From NCBI GenBank assembly GCA_902826795.1, contig CADEGD010000023.1, positions 6,539 through 64,571 of the forward strand: a stretch of 58,033 bases of DNA. Direction: 5' to 3'. Below, one piece after another: positions 33,268 to 42,587 of this stretch. This DNA is from an uncultured Acidobacteriota bacterium. GTDB lineage: Bacteria > Acidobacteriota > Blastocatellia > Pyrinomonadales > Pyrinomonadaceae. The translations under genes were made by a program, and so were the position numbers. A model generated the notes under the pieces. That model was not told the DNA's origin. It worked only from the letters and a program-made list of their open reading frames with translations, and did not search any database. The first letter of the stretch is position 1, and the number at the start of each line of letters is the position of its first letter.

Positions 33268-35475
33268 TCAAACAGCCCGGACGCCATTCTTATCGGCAAC
33301 ATATCGCTTGCCCTGATAGTTAATGTTTAGCAACTCTGCCTTCGCATCAAACGGCCCGAACTGCGGTTTCGACGTTATCGAACCAAACAGTCCCGCATTA
33401 ATACCGAAGAGAGAATCGACGATCGGCTCCAGATAATTACATCCCGAAACGCATGCCCAATCGTTGATGTAAGGTTGATCAGACGGCGTTTTGATCGCGC
33501 CACCGTTAGACTCCGGCGGATGAAACGTTTCGGAAAAATTAGCCTGGGCATACGGCCCTTGCATCGACGATTTCGCGAGGCCTTTCATCCACTCGTGGGC
33601 CATCGCTGCTTCGCCAGCTACATACAATCCGCTGAGTGCGAGTGCAGGCCAAGAGCAGTATGCGCCGGTCCACTGGTGATCAGGGCGTACACTGAAGGTG
33701 ACGTCGAGATCTTTCGTAGAAAGCGCACGCATCCAGGTCGGAGTTTGAAGTTCGTTCTTAAAGAACGCGACCATTTCCTTCTTCTGCATCGCCGGCATCA
33801 GGTCGCCGATGGTCATCAGCGTCACGCCAAAATCGTAACAATGATGCACCTCGTTGTAGCTTCCATCGGGCAGCTTGCACTTCCAAATCCCGCGACCCGA
33901 AACATAGAGATCCTGTACCCGTTTGCCCAGATCAACCGCTTCCTTTCTATACCCTTCCGCTTTCGAACGGTCACCCTTGTACTCTGCAAGCTCGGCGGCA
34001 AATCGGAGATTGTGAACGTTCGCGGCGTTCAGCCCGGCGACCTCGTGAACGTAGCTCGACACGGCTTCGAGCAGATTCGTCACACCGCCGTAATCGGCAA
34101 GGCCGTGCTTGTTCGTGTCAAGCTTTCGCCAGTTTTCCGCGTAGGTGAGCAAGGTCCTGTAGACAGACTTGCCGTTTACTTCTTTATCGAGCCAAGCCTT
34201 ATCGCCCGTCCAACGAAGATATTCCTTGGCCATGCGCGACATCGCGTAATCGTTGACCGAATACCACGGTCCGACGCCGGCTCCGGTGAGAAACTCGGTG
34301 CCGAAATGCTTGTACACATCGAGCTTCATCCACGTTTCCATCATCCGCTTGAGGATCTCCGGGTCAAGCATCGACAGCAGCATCGCGGAAAGCGAGATGT
34401 CCCAAAGGAAGGTTGTCGTCTCCCAATAACGAGGCATCAGCGTCACGTACGTTGTGCCGTAGACCGAATGCGGCGTCGTGCGGCGGAAGTAGAGAGCACT
34501 CATCACGGCCGAGTGATAAATGCGCTTTACGCTCTCGTCGGTCGTGACGAGCGTCGGCACGTGGCCGGAGAATACGTCGTTGTCCGGCGTGAAGGCGGCC
34601 TTAAGCTGGCGGTTCCATTCGTCTTCAGTTGCTTTCGCAACCGTGTCGAAACTGTTGATGATCGAATCGTATTGACGCTGAACGTCGCCGACCGATTCTC
34701 CCAATGAATTCACGAGCGTGATCGACGCGGATTCGCGCGGAGCGAGGTCGAATTCGTAGACGATCCACGAGCGTTCAAGTTGTTTCGGCTTCGGCGATGC
34801 GCCTTGCAGCACGAAAGCTTCGGTATGTTTAGACCTGCACATCACGGCGTTGCGGCCGTTGTCGATGGTTCGGACGTTGTCGTATTCGCCCGGCGAATAC
34901 GCCGCGTTCCACGGTTTCACGCTTTTGGTCGCACCGCCGTTGATCGCAAATTTGATCTCGGTCTTTCGGCGGGCCTTTGTCATATTCGAGACCGTAAACT
35001 TCACCGCGACCGACATAGTTTTGAACGGCACAACCATCGTACTCTTGAGTTCGAGGCCCTTGTAAACCGAGCGACGCTCTACGCGATCGGGTTGCCATAC
35101 GAACTCGATTGGCGTCTTAGTCGAGGCGAAGTATTCGCCATCAACGTACAACACACCAGTCAAAAGTTCGCCGCCCGATCCGAGCGGTGCAACGTTCATC
35201 TCACCTTGTGCGAACGGCGGAAACGCGATGCTGCGAACCGCCGTAACATCCATCGACGCCTGAGCACATCCCCACTGATTCGTCAGCCCCGGCCACGCAT
35301 AGAGATCGAGAAACTTGTGCGTCATCGTGATCGAACGCATCGACGCGCAAGTCGGGATGTCGGGCAGCGGCGGAAGCGGCTCGGCTGTGGTCGGATCGGC
35401 CGCCTTCATTACTACGGGGACGGCAGCAGCGACCGTTATCGCTTTTAGAAAATCTCTTCTTTTGACGTCTTCCAT
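33268..35475 (-). CDS. Tat-exported glycosidase-like protein, probable (alpha/alpha)6 barrel
   Basis: 735 residues. The N-terminus has a twin-arginine motif (VKRRDFLKAITVAAAVPVVM), so it is probably exported folded. The first 280 residues are beta-rich. From about 300 the sequence turns to helical-hairpin glycosidase style: YHSAVMSALYFRR, PRYWETTTFLWDISLSAML, MMETWMKLDVYKHFG, GPWYSVNDYAMSRMAKEYL, and DHQWTGAYCSWPALALSGL. WDIS and other acidic residues are candidate catalysts. I cannot name the GH family with certainty; rhamnosidase-like or glucosidase-like clans are possible. The operon places it next to a GH38-like enzyme. Confidence 0.65.
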   Translation of the reverse strand: MEDVKRRDFLKAITVAAAVPVVMKAADPTTAEPLPPLPDIPTCASMRSITMTHKFLDLYAWPGLTNQWGCAQASMDVTAVRSIAFPPFAQGEMNVAPLGSGGELLTGVLYVDGEYFASTKTPIEFVWQPDRVERRSVYKGLELKSTMVVPFKTMSVAVKFTVSNMTKARRKTEIKFAINGGATKSVKPWNAAYSPGEYDNVRTIDNGRNAVMCRSKHTEAFVLQGASPKPKQLERSWIVYEFDLAPRESASITLVNSLGESVGDVQRQYDSIINSFDTVAKATEDEWNRQLKAAFTPDNDVFSGHVPTLVTTDESVKRIYHSAVMSALYFRRTTPHSVYGTTYVTLMPRYWETTTFLWDISLSAMLLSMLDPEILKRMMETWMKLDVYKHFGTEFLTGAGVGPWYSVNDYAMSRMAKEYLRWTGDKAWLDKEVNGKSVYRTLLTYAENWRKLDTNKHGLADYGGVTNLLEAVSSYVHEVAGLNAANVHNLRFAAELAEYKGDRSKAEGYRKEAVDLGKRVQDLYVSGRGIWKCKLPDGSYNEVHHCYDFGVTLMTIGDLMPAMQKKEMVAFFKNELQTPTWMRALSTKDLDVTFSVRPDHQWTGAYCSWPALALSGLYVAGEAAMAHEWMKGLAKSSMQGPYAQANFSETFHPPESNGGAIKTPSDQPYINDWACVSGCNYLEPIVDSLFGINAGLFGSITSKPQFGPFDAKAELLNINYQGKRYVADKNGVRAV

Positions 35476-35486
35476 AAGTTCAAACC

Positions 35487-35577
35487 AACAGTTATCAGTT
35501 CAATAGTTATCAGTTAATAGTTCGATCAACTATTAACTAAAAACTGACCAACTACTAACTGTTAGATAAATAAAAAG
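35487..35577. repeat. Intergenic imperfect palindrome, 'CAGTTATCAGTT' type
   Basis: The left arm (35487-35526) is AACAGTTATCAGTT, AATAGTTATCAGTTAATAGTT. The right arm (35525-35575) is AACTATTAACTAAAAACTGA and ACTACTAACTGTTA. The words are complementary with small slips, and the arms touch at GATC. It fills the 105-bp gap between the GH38-like and glycosidase-like genes. Confidence 0.75.
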
Positions 35578-35580
35578 CAT

Positions 35581-38421
35581 TCACTCGACCTCTATCTTCA
35601 CGGTGAGGGTTTGATACGGCTTGATCGCAACCGTAAGCGGTTCGATCTGCGAGACTTTGCTGATCTCTCGGTCTTCGGTCAGTGAAACGATTGACGCACT
35701 TTTTATCTTCCCTGGCAGTTGAATGCGGACGTCACCGCCGCGTCCGGCAAACTCCTGCAAACGGATGGCGAATAGTTTGTTCGGCTTTGGATTCAACGGC
35801 GCGGAACTCACTTCGCCCTTAATGATCGAATCCGCCAACGGCTTAACCATGACGATCTGTACGTTCGGTTGATCGACAGAGAAGTATGAGGCGTTATTCA
35901 ACATCGGCTTGACGGCCACATACTGAGCCCGAAGCGGAACATTGAACTGCGATCCGAATCGCCACGCCGCGACCGGATCGAACACGCCGGATGCCGAGAA
36001 CGCATATTCGAACACCAGATTTCCTTCTAAGCCCGGCTCGACCGTGGCGAGGTTTACGATGCTCAGGTCGTGAGTGTCGGCTTGGTTGCTGTGGCGGATC
36101 GCCCGTGAAAAGAGCGTCGCTTCCGGCAGGGGAAACTTGCCCACATACAGTGCCGGCAGGAAATCTTTCGGAGCATCCTTAGTCTTTATCTTCGTCGGGA
36201 CGAAGCTCGAGTAGCTCCAATGAAATGCCTGTCGGTGAGCGGTCATCACCGTTTGCTTACCGTCCGTTACGCCGATCGAATGCCGCGTCGTCACCGAATC
36301 TTTCCTGGCGCCGTCCATGTAATCGTCCGGCAGACGGTCGAACCATTTTTGTCCGCCGCGGAGAACATTCAAACCTTCGGCTGAAACGTTGAATGGAAAC
36401 GCGAAAAAGTACGAATCATTCCAATTACCGTTACCGCCCGCAAACGGAAACTTCGATGGATCGAGTTCGTTGCGAAGCTCGACAGAATCTATGCCGTTGT
36501 AGAGCGCGATCGTCGTCGTTGGAAACGCTGAGTCTGGCCGCGTCACTTCAATGACCGACATCTGAACGCCCTTCTTAACCGTGACTTTCACGGCCCGCGG
36601 ATAAAAGATCTTCGACGCATCCGAGCCTTCGACACGAAGAAGCTCGTTGAACGGAAGTTCGCCTTTCGCGTTCACCAATTCGCGGTTCGAGCGAACGTCA
36701 CGGATGCTCCTGATCGAGCCGTTCGCAGCGACGTCGACCGTATGCGAGCCAAGTGTGATCGAGGTGCCGGCCGCGGGTCTTAAGGTTGTTGCTGGCCTGC
36801 CTGCGGCGGTCGACACCTCGAAAGTTGAATAGCCGGACGCCGGAATATCTTTCGCGACGAAGATCGCATTGCTGCCTTCGTCGATATCGAAAGGCAGGGC
36901 CGTACCGGCTGAATCTTTCACCCCGATGATCCGCGTATTCGCATCGGGCGGAGCGACCTTTACTACGTCGCTTCGAGTCCACGATAGGTCGTTGTAAACA
37001 ATGACGGGACGCACATTCGCTGGCGAGGCAACAGGCGAGTCGAATCGCGTCGGCAGAGCGATCAAATTCACGCCGTCGCGAAGCAGCATGTCCGTCTCCG
37101 CCTTCGCCTTCGACGTCATCTCGACGTACTGCCGGTTCTGCTCCTCAAGCGGCTGTCGGCTGTTTAGCTGCGGCCACCCGTTGTTGCCGGCTCCGCTGTG
37201 TTCGTCGTAGGTGAGCGTGCGGTCCCAGATCGATGCAAAGTTTCCCACCGGAGCCGGTATGTCCCGCGTCATCGCAATCGCACTCCAGAGCGTTTCGGCC
37301 GCCGGAGCGTGATCCTGCGTGTAACGGGCCATCGCGGAGATGCGCGGGCTCTGCGTTTTCGCCTCAGACCAAAGTCCCGACCATTCGCCCTTATACGTTG
37401 GGATCTGCGAGCCGTACTTCCCTTCTACGTGCTTGAAAAATTCCGGCGGCGTCGCGATCTTTAGCTCGATCTCAGGATGATGCTTTTTCCAAAGTGCAAT
37501 AGCCTTTTGAAGATTGAGGACGTCGGTCGGCTCGACGAAATCGTGCGAATACATCGCCATAACGGCATCGTATTTATAGCCCGCTTCGTTATATCGATCG
37601 AGCAGCCGCGTCATCCCGATCTCCATTTCCTGTATCGGCGTCGTCTTCCCGATCATGTCCGGATTAAACATCTCGAACGGCCGTCGAGCCGTGTAAGGAT
37701 CGTGCGAGAACGGGTCGAGATAGAATTCCGTCACCGCCTCGACGTAGCCGCCGCGGTTGCCCTGCGAGATCCAGAGCAGAACCTTGCTGCCGTCCGGCCC
37801 TTCCCAATAGAACGGAACCTTGCCCGGAGCGAGTGCGGTTGCGTTGTTGATGAACGTGTTCGCGCCAGTCACCATATACTTCGCTCCGCTGCCCGCCATT
37901 ACGGACGGCAGCGAAGTTGGGTGGCCGGGAACGTCGTTCATCATCGCGAGCTCGGACGTGATGTTGTAAGAACTTTTGAGCTTGGTGAAATCGTAAGCGA
38001 GTCGGTTAAGTTCTTCACCGCCCATGAAGTCCGTGTGCATCGAGCCCCACGCCATCGACATCGCGATGCGGCCCGAGCGGATCAGCTTCATCAGCCGTTC
38101 GATCTTTTCCTTGTCCTTCGGAAGTACGGACTCAGACTTACGCTGACGCTTGAGCCATTCATTTACCTGCCAAACGCTTTCGATCGTCCATTTGAAATTC
38201 GGATCCTCTTCTGCGACGCGAATGACCTCGTTGATATGCCTCGCCGCTCGCTCACGCACCTGCTCGGGCGGTTCGACGAATCCGAAGTCGTAATGCGAGA
38301 ACGGCACGATGTAAACCGTCTTGATCGTGCTCGCCGGCAGCTTCGCATTCTGCCCGAAACAATCGAGGGAAAGCACACACAAAGCCGCACAAACAAGGAG
38401 GAAGTTTACGGTCTTTGTCAT
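35581..38421 (-). CDS. Secreted GH38-like glycoside hydrolase (alpha-mannosidase family)
   Basis: About 946 residues from the ATG at 38421, preceded by GAGGGA as ribosome-binding site, with a signal peptide ending LSLDCFGQ. The N-terminal domain has YIVPFSHYDFGFVEPPEQV, aligning with the zinc-binding HxD of GH38 (VPHSHDDPGW type). NDVPGHPTSLPSVMAGSG sits where GH38 carries its nucleophile Asp. A central helical region and beta-rich C-terminal domains (SITLGSHTVDVAANGSIRSI, FAFPFNVSAEG) fit the family. It should cleave alpha-mannosidic or related bonds outside the cytoplasm. Motifs are variants, so activity on mannose is probable, not proven. Confidence 0.75.
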   Translation of the reverse strand: MTKTVNFLLVCAALCVLSLDCFGQNAKLPASTIKTVYIVPFSHYDFGFVEPPEQVRERAARHINEVIRVAEEDPNFKWTIESVWQVNEWLKRQRKSESVLPKDKEKIERLMKLIRSGRIAMSMAWGSMHTDFMGGEELNRLAYDFTKLKSSYNITSELAMMNDVPGHPTSLPSVMAGSGAKYMVTGANTFINNATALAPGKVPFYWEGPDGSKVLLWISQGNRGGYVEAVTEFYLDPFSHDPYTARRPFEMFNPDMIGKTTPIQEMEIGMTRLLDRYNEAGYKYDAVMAMYSHDFVEPTDVLNLQKAIALWKKHHPEIELKIATPPEFFKHVEGKYGSQIPTYKGEWSGLWSEAKTQSPRISAMARYTQDHAPAAETLWSAIAMTRDIPAPVGNFASIWDRTLTYDEHSGAGNNGWPQLNSRQPLEEQNRQYVEMTSKAKAETDMLLRDGVNLIALPTRFDSPVASPANVRPVIVYNDLSWTRSDVVKVAPPDANTRIIGVKDSAGTALPFDIDEGSNAIFVAKDIPASGYSTFEVSTAAGRPATTLRPAAGTSITLGSHTVDVAANGSIRSIRDVRSNRELVNAKGELPFNELLRVEGSDASKIFYPRAVKVTVKKGVQMSVIEVTRPDSAFPTTTIALYNGIDSVELRNELDPSKFPFAGGNGNWNDSYFFAFPFNVSAEGLNVLRGGQKWFDRLPDDYMDGARKDSVTTRHSIGVTDGKQTVMTAHRQAFHWSYSSFVPTKIKTKDAPKDFLPALYVGKFPLPEATLFSRAIRHSNQADTHDLSIVNLATVEPGLEGNLVFEYAFSASGVFDPVAAWRFGSQFNVPLRAQYVAVKPMLNNASYFSVDQPNVQIVMVKPLADSIIKGEVSSAPLNPKPNKLFAIRLQEFAGRGGDVRIQLPGKIKSASIVSLTEDREISKVSQIEPLTVAIKPYQTLTVKIEVE

Positions 38422-38450
38422 GCTTTCCCTCAAATCAATGCCTCCCAGAC

Positions 38451-41400
38451 TTAAAAGTTAAACCGCACCGAAAGCTGTATCTGCCGCGGCCCACCGAAAC
38501 TAAGCAGTCCTATTTGATTTCCTACAGTCGAAATGCTCTCCCCAAAATTTGGACAAACACCGACCGCTCCACCGCAGGATAAGCCACCGGACGGATCGGC
38601 AAAGTTCGCCCGGTTAAAGATGTTGAAGATATCCATCCTTAACTGAAGCGATGTGCGTTCGCTGAACTTGGTGTTCTTACCGAATGACAGATCGACCTGA
38701 GCGAGACCCGGCCCGCGAAGGATGTTGCGCCCGGCGTTACCAAAAACTCCAGCAGGTGGAACTTGAAACGCGTTAACGTTGAACTGACACGTGGGAAGCG
38801 AATACGTGGAACATCTGAGATCTTGTCCGGGGACAAGATTTGGCCGGAATGAAAATCCGCCGAAAGTTCCACCCTGCACGGTCGGGTTGACGGGTAGTCC
38901 GCTACGGATCTGGACAATGGAATTCACATTCCAGCCATCGATCAGCCAGCGCGGGCCGTCACCGAACCAGTCCCTGAATGCCAGCTCGTATCCTGCGTCC
39001 ATCGAGAAGTTATGACGCACATCGGCATCGGAACTCGCGCGGTCAGCATCTATGTCGTTCGGATTTTGATAGTCCTTAAAGAATCCGGCAACGTTGTCGA
39101 TGGCGTGAGCCCAGGTGTAATTGGCATTGAAGCGAAGACCTTGAGCCAAGTTGCGGCGGAAGTTGACCTGCATCGCGTGATAGTTCGACTCCGGATACCC
39201 ACCTACTACAAAGATATCCCCGAAATCAGCAGAGAGCGGTCGATTGCCGGAAACTGCGTCGCGACGGTTAACGTTCCGCGGACTTACGACGCCATCGGTC
39301 AGGATGTGGGTTACGTGGTTCCCGACGTAGCCGACTTGCAGAACTCCAACCCCAATATCCTGCTGCACGTTCAACGACCATTGCTGCGCCATCGCAGTCT
39401 GGAGGTCTTTTTCAATCGCATACGCATTTGGCACCGAACATGCGTAAGCCGCCGGATCGACAGGATACTGCGGGAAGATGCCGCAAACAAAAAGCGCTGT
39501 GAAAAGATCTACCGACTCGGTTGGGAACGTATTAGCTGCCGGTGACCCAAAGCTTGCGGGAAGCTCGCGATTGTAAAATATACCGTATCCGCCACGCAGG
39601 ATGGTCTTGGTAGTGCCGAAAACGTCGAAGGCAAACCCGAAACGCGGTCCGAAATTATTCGTATCTGCGTCGTGTAGCTGCTCACCCTCAGGAGTAAAGG
39701 AAAGTGTGTTTAAGTCGAAATTCTGAAGAAGCCCGTCCTTCTCGCGGCTTACGGTGCTGACGTCATATCTCAGGCCCAGATTCAGCGAAAGTCTTGGATG
39801 AGCTTTCCAGTCGTCCTGAAAGAAGAAAGAGAAGTTCTCGTTGGCGTAGTTAAGCTCAGGATGACCTTGCCGCGAAACAATAAACGGAACATTGTCGCGA
39901 AAGTCGTTAAGGCCGAAGAACGTCAGCGTTTCTTGTACCTTCGATTCCGCGGCACGCCGGTTAAATCTAATGTCGATGCCCGCCTTCATCGAATGATTTC
40001 CCGTAACAAAAGTGAGCGTGTCCAGAAAGTGGTAAACGCCTCCGGTGCGGATCTGATCGAACTGAGCCGGTCCCGGCGTTGTATAAAAGGGATTTACGAA
40101 CGAAAGGTCAAATCTTGGAAGAGTTGTAGGTCCGGCGTTGACGTTGGTTTCGTTATAGTTAATGCCGAACGCAAATTCATTGATCGCGGTCGGTGAAAAA
40201 ATGTAATTGTGAGACGCTTTGAAAAGCTGGACCCGCAAGTCTGCCGGGGCGATCTGGTCCGCTCCAACGCCGTACGGCGTGATCGTTTTCGAATCATTGA
40301 TGTTATAGCGGAAGCTGAACTGGCTCTTGTCGGTCTGAAGCCAATCAATCTTCACGGAACCTGTATCTTCCCTCAGATCTCCGTCGCGCTGAGCAACATA
40401 GCGTCCGATCTCGTCAATACCGTCATTGTCCGGATCACGCACCGCTGCGACGGCCTCGGGAGCATTAGGAAGCGGAAAACCCGCCAATATAGGGGCGATT
40501 GACGGTACAAACTCGGACCGAAAAGCCGCTGTGTAAACCAGAGAGTTGAACTGAATGCCTCGCGTCTGTCGAACGCCTTCGTAGTTTGCAAAAAAGAATA
40601 GCTTGTCGCGTACGAGAGGCCCGCTAAAATTACCGCCAAATTGATTCAGCCGAAACTTCTGTTTTCCCGCGAAAAAATCTTCAGAGTCCAGAGCCTCATT
40701 TCTGAAAAATTCGAAGACGCTTCCCCGAAAATCGTTACCGCCCGACTTGGTGATCGGATTAATAACTGCGCCGATCGCTTGTCCGTATTGAGCCGAGTAA
40801 TTCGATTCGAGAACCTGCACTTCCTGCACGCTGTCGATCGAGATCCGGTTGACGCGGGATTCGACGCGGCCAAGAACGTTTGAGGTACCGTTCACGTCAA
40901 CGCGACCTGCGTCGATTCCGTCGACGAGTACACTCGTCCCACCAAAGGTTGACGGAATCCCGTTGATACTCGTCTGGAATTGATTAGTTGATTGAACTGA
41001 TCCGGGCACGGTTGCTAAAAGCTGGGTAAAGTCTCGGCCGTTTACCGGATTGTCCGTCACGCGAGCCTGATCTACCGTATCGCCGATCGTAGCAGTCTCC
41101 GTGTCGGTTCTGGTCTGGTCGATCACTTCTACAACAGCGCTTACGCCCAAAGCTGTAAGGGCGACGTCCGCCCGAGCTTTTTCGCCGACCGCAAGCCGAA
41201 GATCCCGTAGAGAAGTCGCTTGGAAGCCTGTTGAAGATGCCTCAACCGAGTAGACTCCCGTTGCGAGGGATACGACCTCGTAGCGACCTTCGCCGTCTGC
41301 CTGGACGGTACGTTTTTCGTTCGTTCCCTGATTCGTAACGGTGACGGTCGCAGCAGGCACGACGGCGCCGTTCGGGTCGGTCACGACTCCCGTTATCGAG

Positions 41401-41498
41401 CCGGTGTTCGACTGTGCGAACGCAGCGGCCGAAAAAATGAACGCTACGGTGAGGAGAGAAACCGCTCGCGTGATGGATTTAATTGCTTGAATATTCAT
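38451..41498 (-). CDS. Oar-like TonB-dependent receptor with carboxypeptidase-regulatory domain
   Basis: About 1015 residues. The start at 41498 is fixed by GGAGG at 41504-41508; an ATG overlapping that site is rejected. Signal peptide (LLTVAFIFSAAAFA), then a CarboxypepD_reg-like domain (GSITGVVTDPNGAVVPAATV), a plug domain (RVTDNPVNGRDFTQLLATVPG, SVLVDGIDAG, ISIDSVQEVQVLESNYSAQYG), and a long beta-barrel ending in an aromatic residue (QIQLSVRFNF). This architecture is very common in Acidobacteria. It probably imports oligosaccharides across the outer membrane; no SusD-like partner is present. It lies 32 bp after the binding protein gene and 29 bp before the GH38-like gene. Confidence 0.93.
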   Translation of the reverse strand: MNIQAIKSITRAVSLLTVAFIFSAAAFAQSNTGSITGVVTDPNGAVVPAATVTVTNQGTNEKRTVQADGEGRYEVVSLATGVYSVEASSTGFQATSLRDLRLAVGEKARADVALTALGVSAVVEVIDQTRTDTETATIGDTVDQARVTDNPVNGRDFTQLLATVPGSVQSTNQFQTSINGIPSTFGGTSVLVDGIDAGRVDVNGTSNVLGRVESRVNRISIDSVQEVQVLESNYSAQYGQAIGAVINPITKSGGNDFRGSVFEFFRNEALDSEDFFAGKQKFRLNQFGGNFSGPLVRDKLFFFANYEGVRQTRGIQFNSLVYTAAFRSEFVPSIAPILAGFPLPNAPEAVAAVRDPDNDGIDEIGRYVAQRDGDLREDTGSVKIDWLQTDKSQFSFRYNINDSKTITPYGVGADQIAPADLRVQLFKASHNYIFSPTAINEFAFGINYNETNVNAGPTTLPRFDLSFVNPFYTTPGPAQFDQIRTGGVYHFLDTLTFVTGNHSMKAGIDIRFNRRAAESKVQETLTFFGLNDFRDNVPFIVSRQGHPELNYANENFSFFFQDDWKAHPRLSLNLGLRYDVSTVSREKDGLLQNFDLNTLSFTPEGEQLHDADTNNFGPRFGFAFDVFGTTKTILRGGYGIFYNRELPASFGSPAANTFPTESVDLFTALFVCGIFPQYPVDPAAYACSVPNAYAIEKDLQTAMAQQWSLNVQQDIGVGVLQVGYVGNHVTHILTDGVVSPRNVNRRDAVSGNRPLSADFGDIFVVGGYPESNYHAMQVNFRRNLAQGLRFNANYTWAHAIDNVAGFFKDYQNPNDIDADRASSDADVRHNFSMDAGYELAFRDWFGDGPRWLIDGWNVNSIVQIRSGLPVNPTVQGGTFGGFSFRPNLVPGQDLRCSTYSLPTCQFNVNAFQVPPAGVFGNAGRNILRGPGLAQVDLSFGKNTKFSERTSLQLRMDIFNIFNRANFADPSGGLSCGGAVGVCPNFGESISTVGNQIGLLSFGGPRQIQLSVRFNF

Positions 41499-41530
41499 TG
41501 GATCCTCCAAAAATTCGAACTGTTTTCCCT

Positions 41531-42571
41531 CTAAACCTTCGTGCAGCTACCCTTCACAGGGATCGCCGCGATAGCGTTGAAGTCGGGCGTCCACACGCCG
41601 TCGACCTTCGGATAATATTTCTCGAGATTGTCCGCCGTGAGCGAGACGGTCGGCGTTTGATCGCGTTTCGCAACCGGCTGGCCATCGAAGAGTTTTACAA
41701 TGCCGTCCATGCAGCGAAGTCCGACGTATTCCGGGAACATTCCCTGGCTGACCTTCAAGGCCTCGCGGCTCATCAACCAATCCTTCTCGTGCGTACCCGA
41801 CAAACCGAAACCAGCGACGGCAACAGTTTCAGGGTCGAATCCGGCGGCGACGTAGCCTTTGAAAGCGCCTTGGGCCGTCTCGTCGTCCATCGCGAAGATG
41901 ACATCGACGTCGCCTTTCTCGGATAGCGTCTCACGAGCGATCTTCTCGGCGATCGACGGAGTCGCCTCGCCGTTGATCGAAGCAGTGACGATCGCATCGG
42001 GCTGGATGCTGCGAACGCCGTCGACGAATCCTTCGCTGCGAAGCAGACATGGCCTTAACCACGGCAATCCGACATCGAGAATACGAAGTGGCGAGCCGTC
42101 AGTGTTCTTGACGTTTTTGCCAACCCAAACGCCGAGATCGAAGCCCGCGTCGTAATCGCAGATCGCGACCATCGTCGACATTCCTTCGACCGGATTCGCC
42201 TCTACAACGACTGGCATACCCGCGTCCGCCGCGATCTTCAGCACCTCTTCGAGCCCCGACGTATTCGCCGGCGTCAGCACGATCGCATCGACACGCTTTA
42301 CCATCTCTCGGGCTTGCGCGATCTGGTTATCGACCGACAATCCCGCGTCAACCACCTCGACCTCAATGCCGTACTGCGCCGCGCGTCGGTGCATTATCTC
42401 GATGACGATCTGATACCAGATGTGAAAGGCGTAATTAGTCAGATATCCGACCTTCGCCGGTTTCTTCGATGCCTTGATAAGCGACACGGCTTTCATCGCC
42501 TCGTCCAGGCCCGGCGGCGGGTCGTATGGCGTCACCGGTGCGTGACTCTCTTCTGCTGCTGCATTACTCAT
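41531..42571 (-). CDS. Sugar-binding (Peripla_BP_4-type) protein lacking a signal peptide
   Basis: About 346 residues from the ATG at 42571, with GGGAG upstream. The upstream extension to a TTG at 42631 is translated repeat. The fold is of the type I periplasmic sugar-binding proteins: AKVGYLTNYAFHIWYQIVIEIM, AIVLTPANTSGLEEVL, ADAGMPVVVEANPVEG, DVDVIFAMDDETAQGAFKGYVAAG. No hydrophobic leader or lipobox precedes the domain (MSNAAAEESHAPVTPYDPPPG), and no ABC ATPase or permease is nearby. It may be a cytoplasmic ligand sensor or sugar-binding partner of another protein rather than a transporter subunit. Confidence 0.8.
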   Translation of the reverse strand: MSNAAAEESHAPVTPYDPPPGLDEAMKAVSLIKASKKPAKVGYLTNYAFHIWYQIVIEIMHRRAAQYGIEVEVVDAGLSVDNQIAQAREMVKRVDAIVLTPANTSGLEEVLKIAADAGMPVVVEANPVEGMSTMVAICDYDAGFDLGVWVGKNVKNTDGSPLRILDVGLPWLRPCLLRSEGFVDGVRSIQPDAIVTASINGEATPSIAEKIARETLSEKGDVDVIFAMDDETAQGAFKGYVAAGFDPETVAVAGFGLSGTHEKDWLMSREALKVSQGMFPEYVGLRCMDGIVKLFDGQPVAKRDQTPTVSLTADNLEKYYPKVDGVWTPDFNAIAAIPVKGSCTKV

Positions 42572-42587
42572 AACTGATCTCCCATGA

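Noticed and set aside
33475..34707. 410-codon open frame on the plus strand inside the glycosidase-like gene
   Set aside because: Arg/His/Val-rich composition typical of antisense reading, no domain, and complete overlap with a gene that has a Tat leader and conserved-looking segments.
37477..38454. 325-codon plus-strand frame inside the GH38-like gene
   Set aside because: Same antisense composition; its frame follows the codon pattern of the opposite strand.
38451..41498. SusC/SusD-type receptor pair
   Set aside because: The receptor has the Oar/carboxypeptidase-regulatory layout common in Acidobacteria, and no SusD-like lipoprotein is adjacent.
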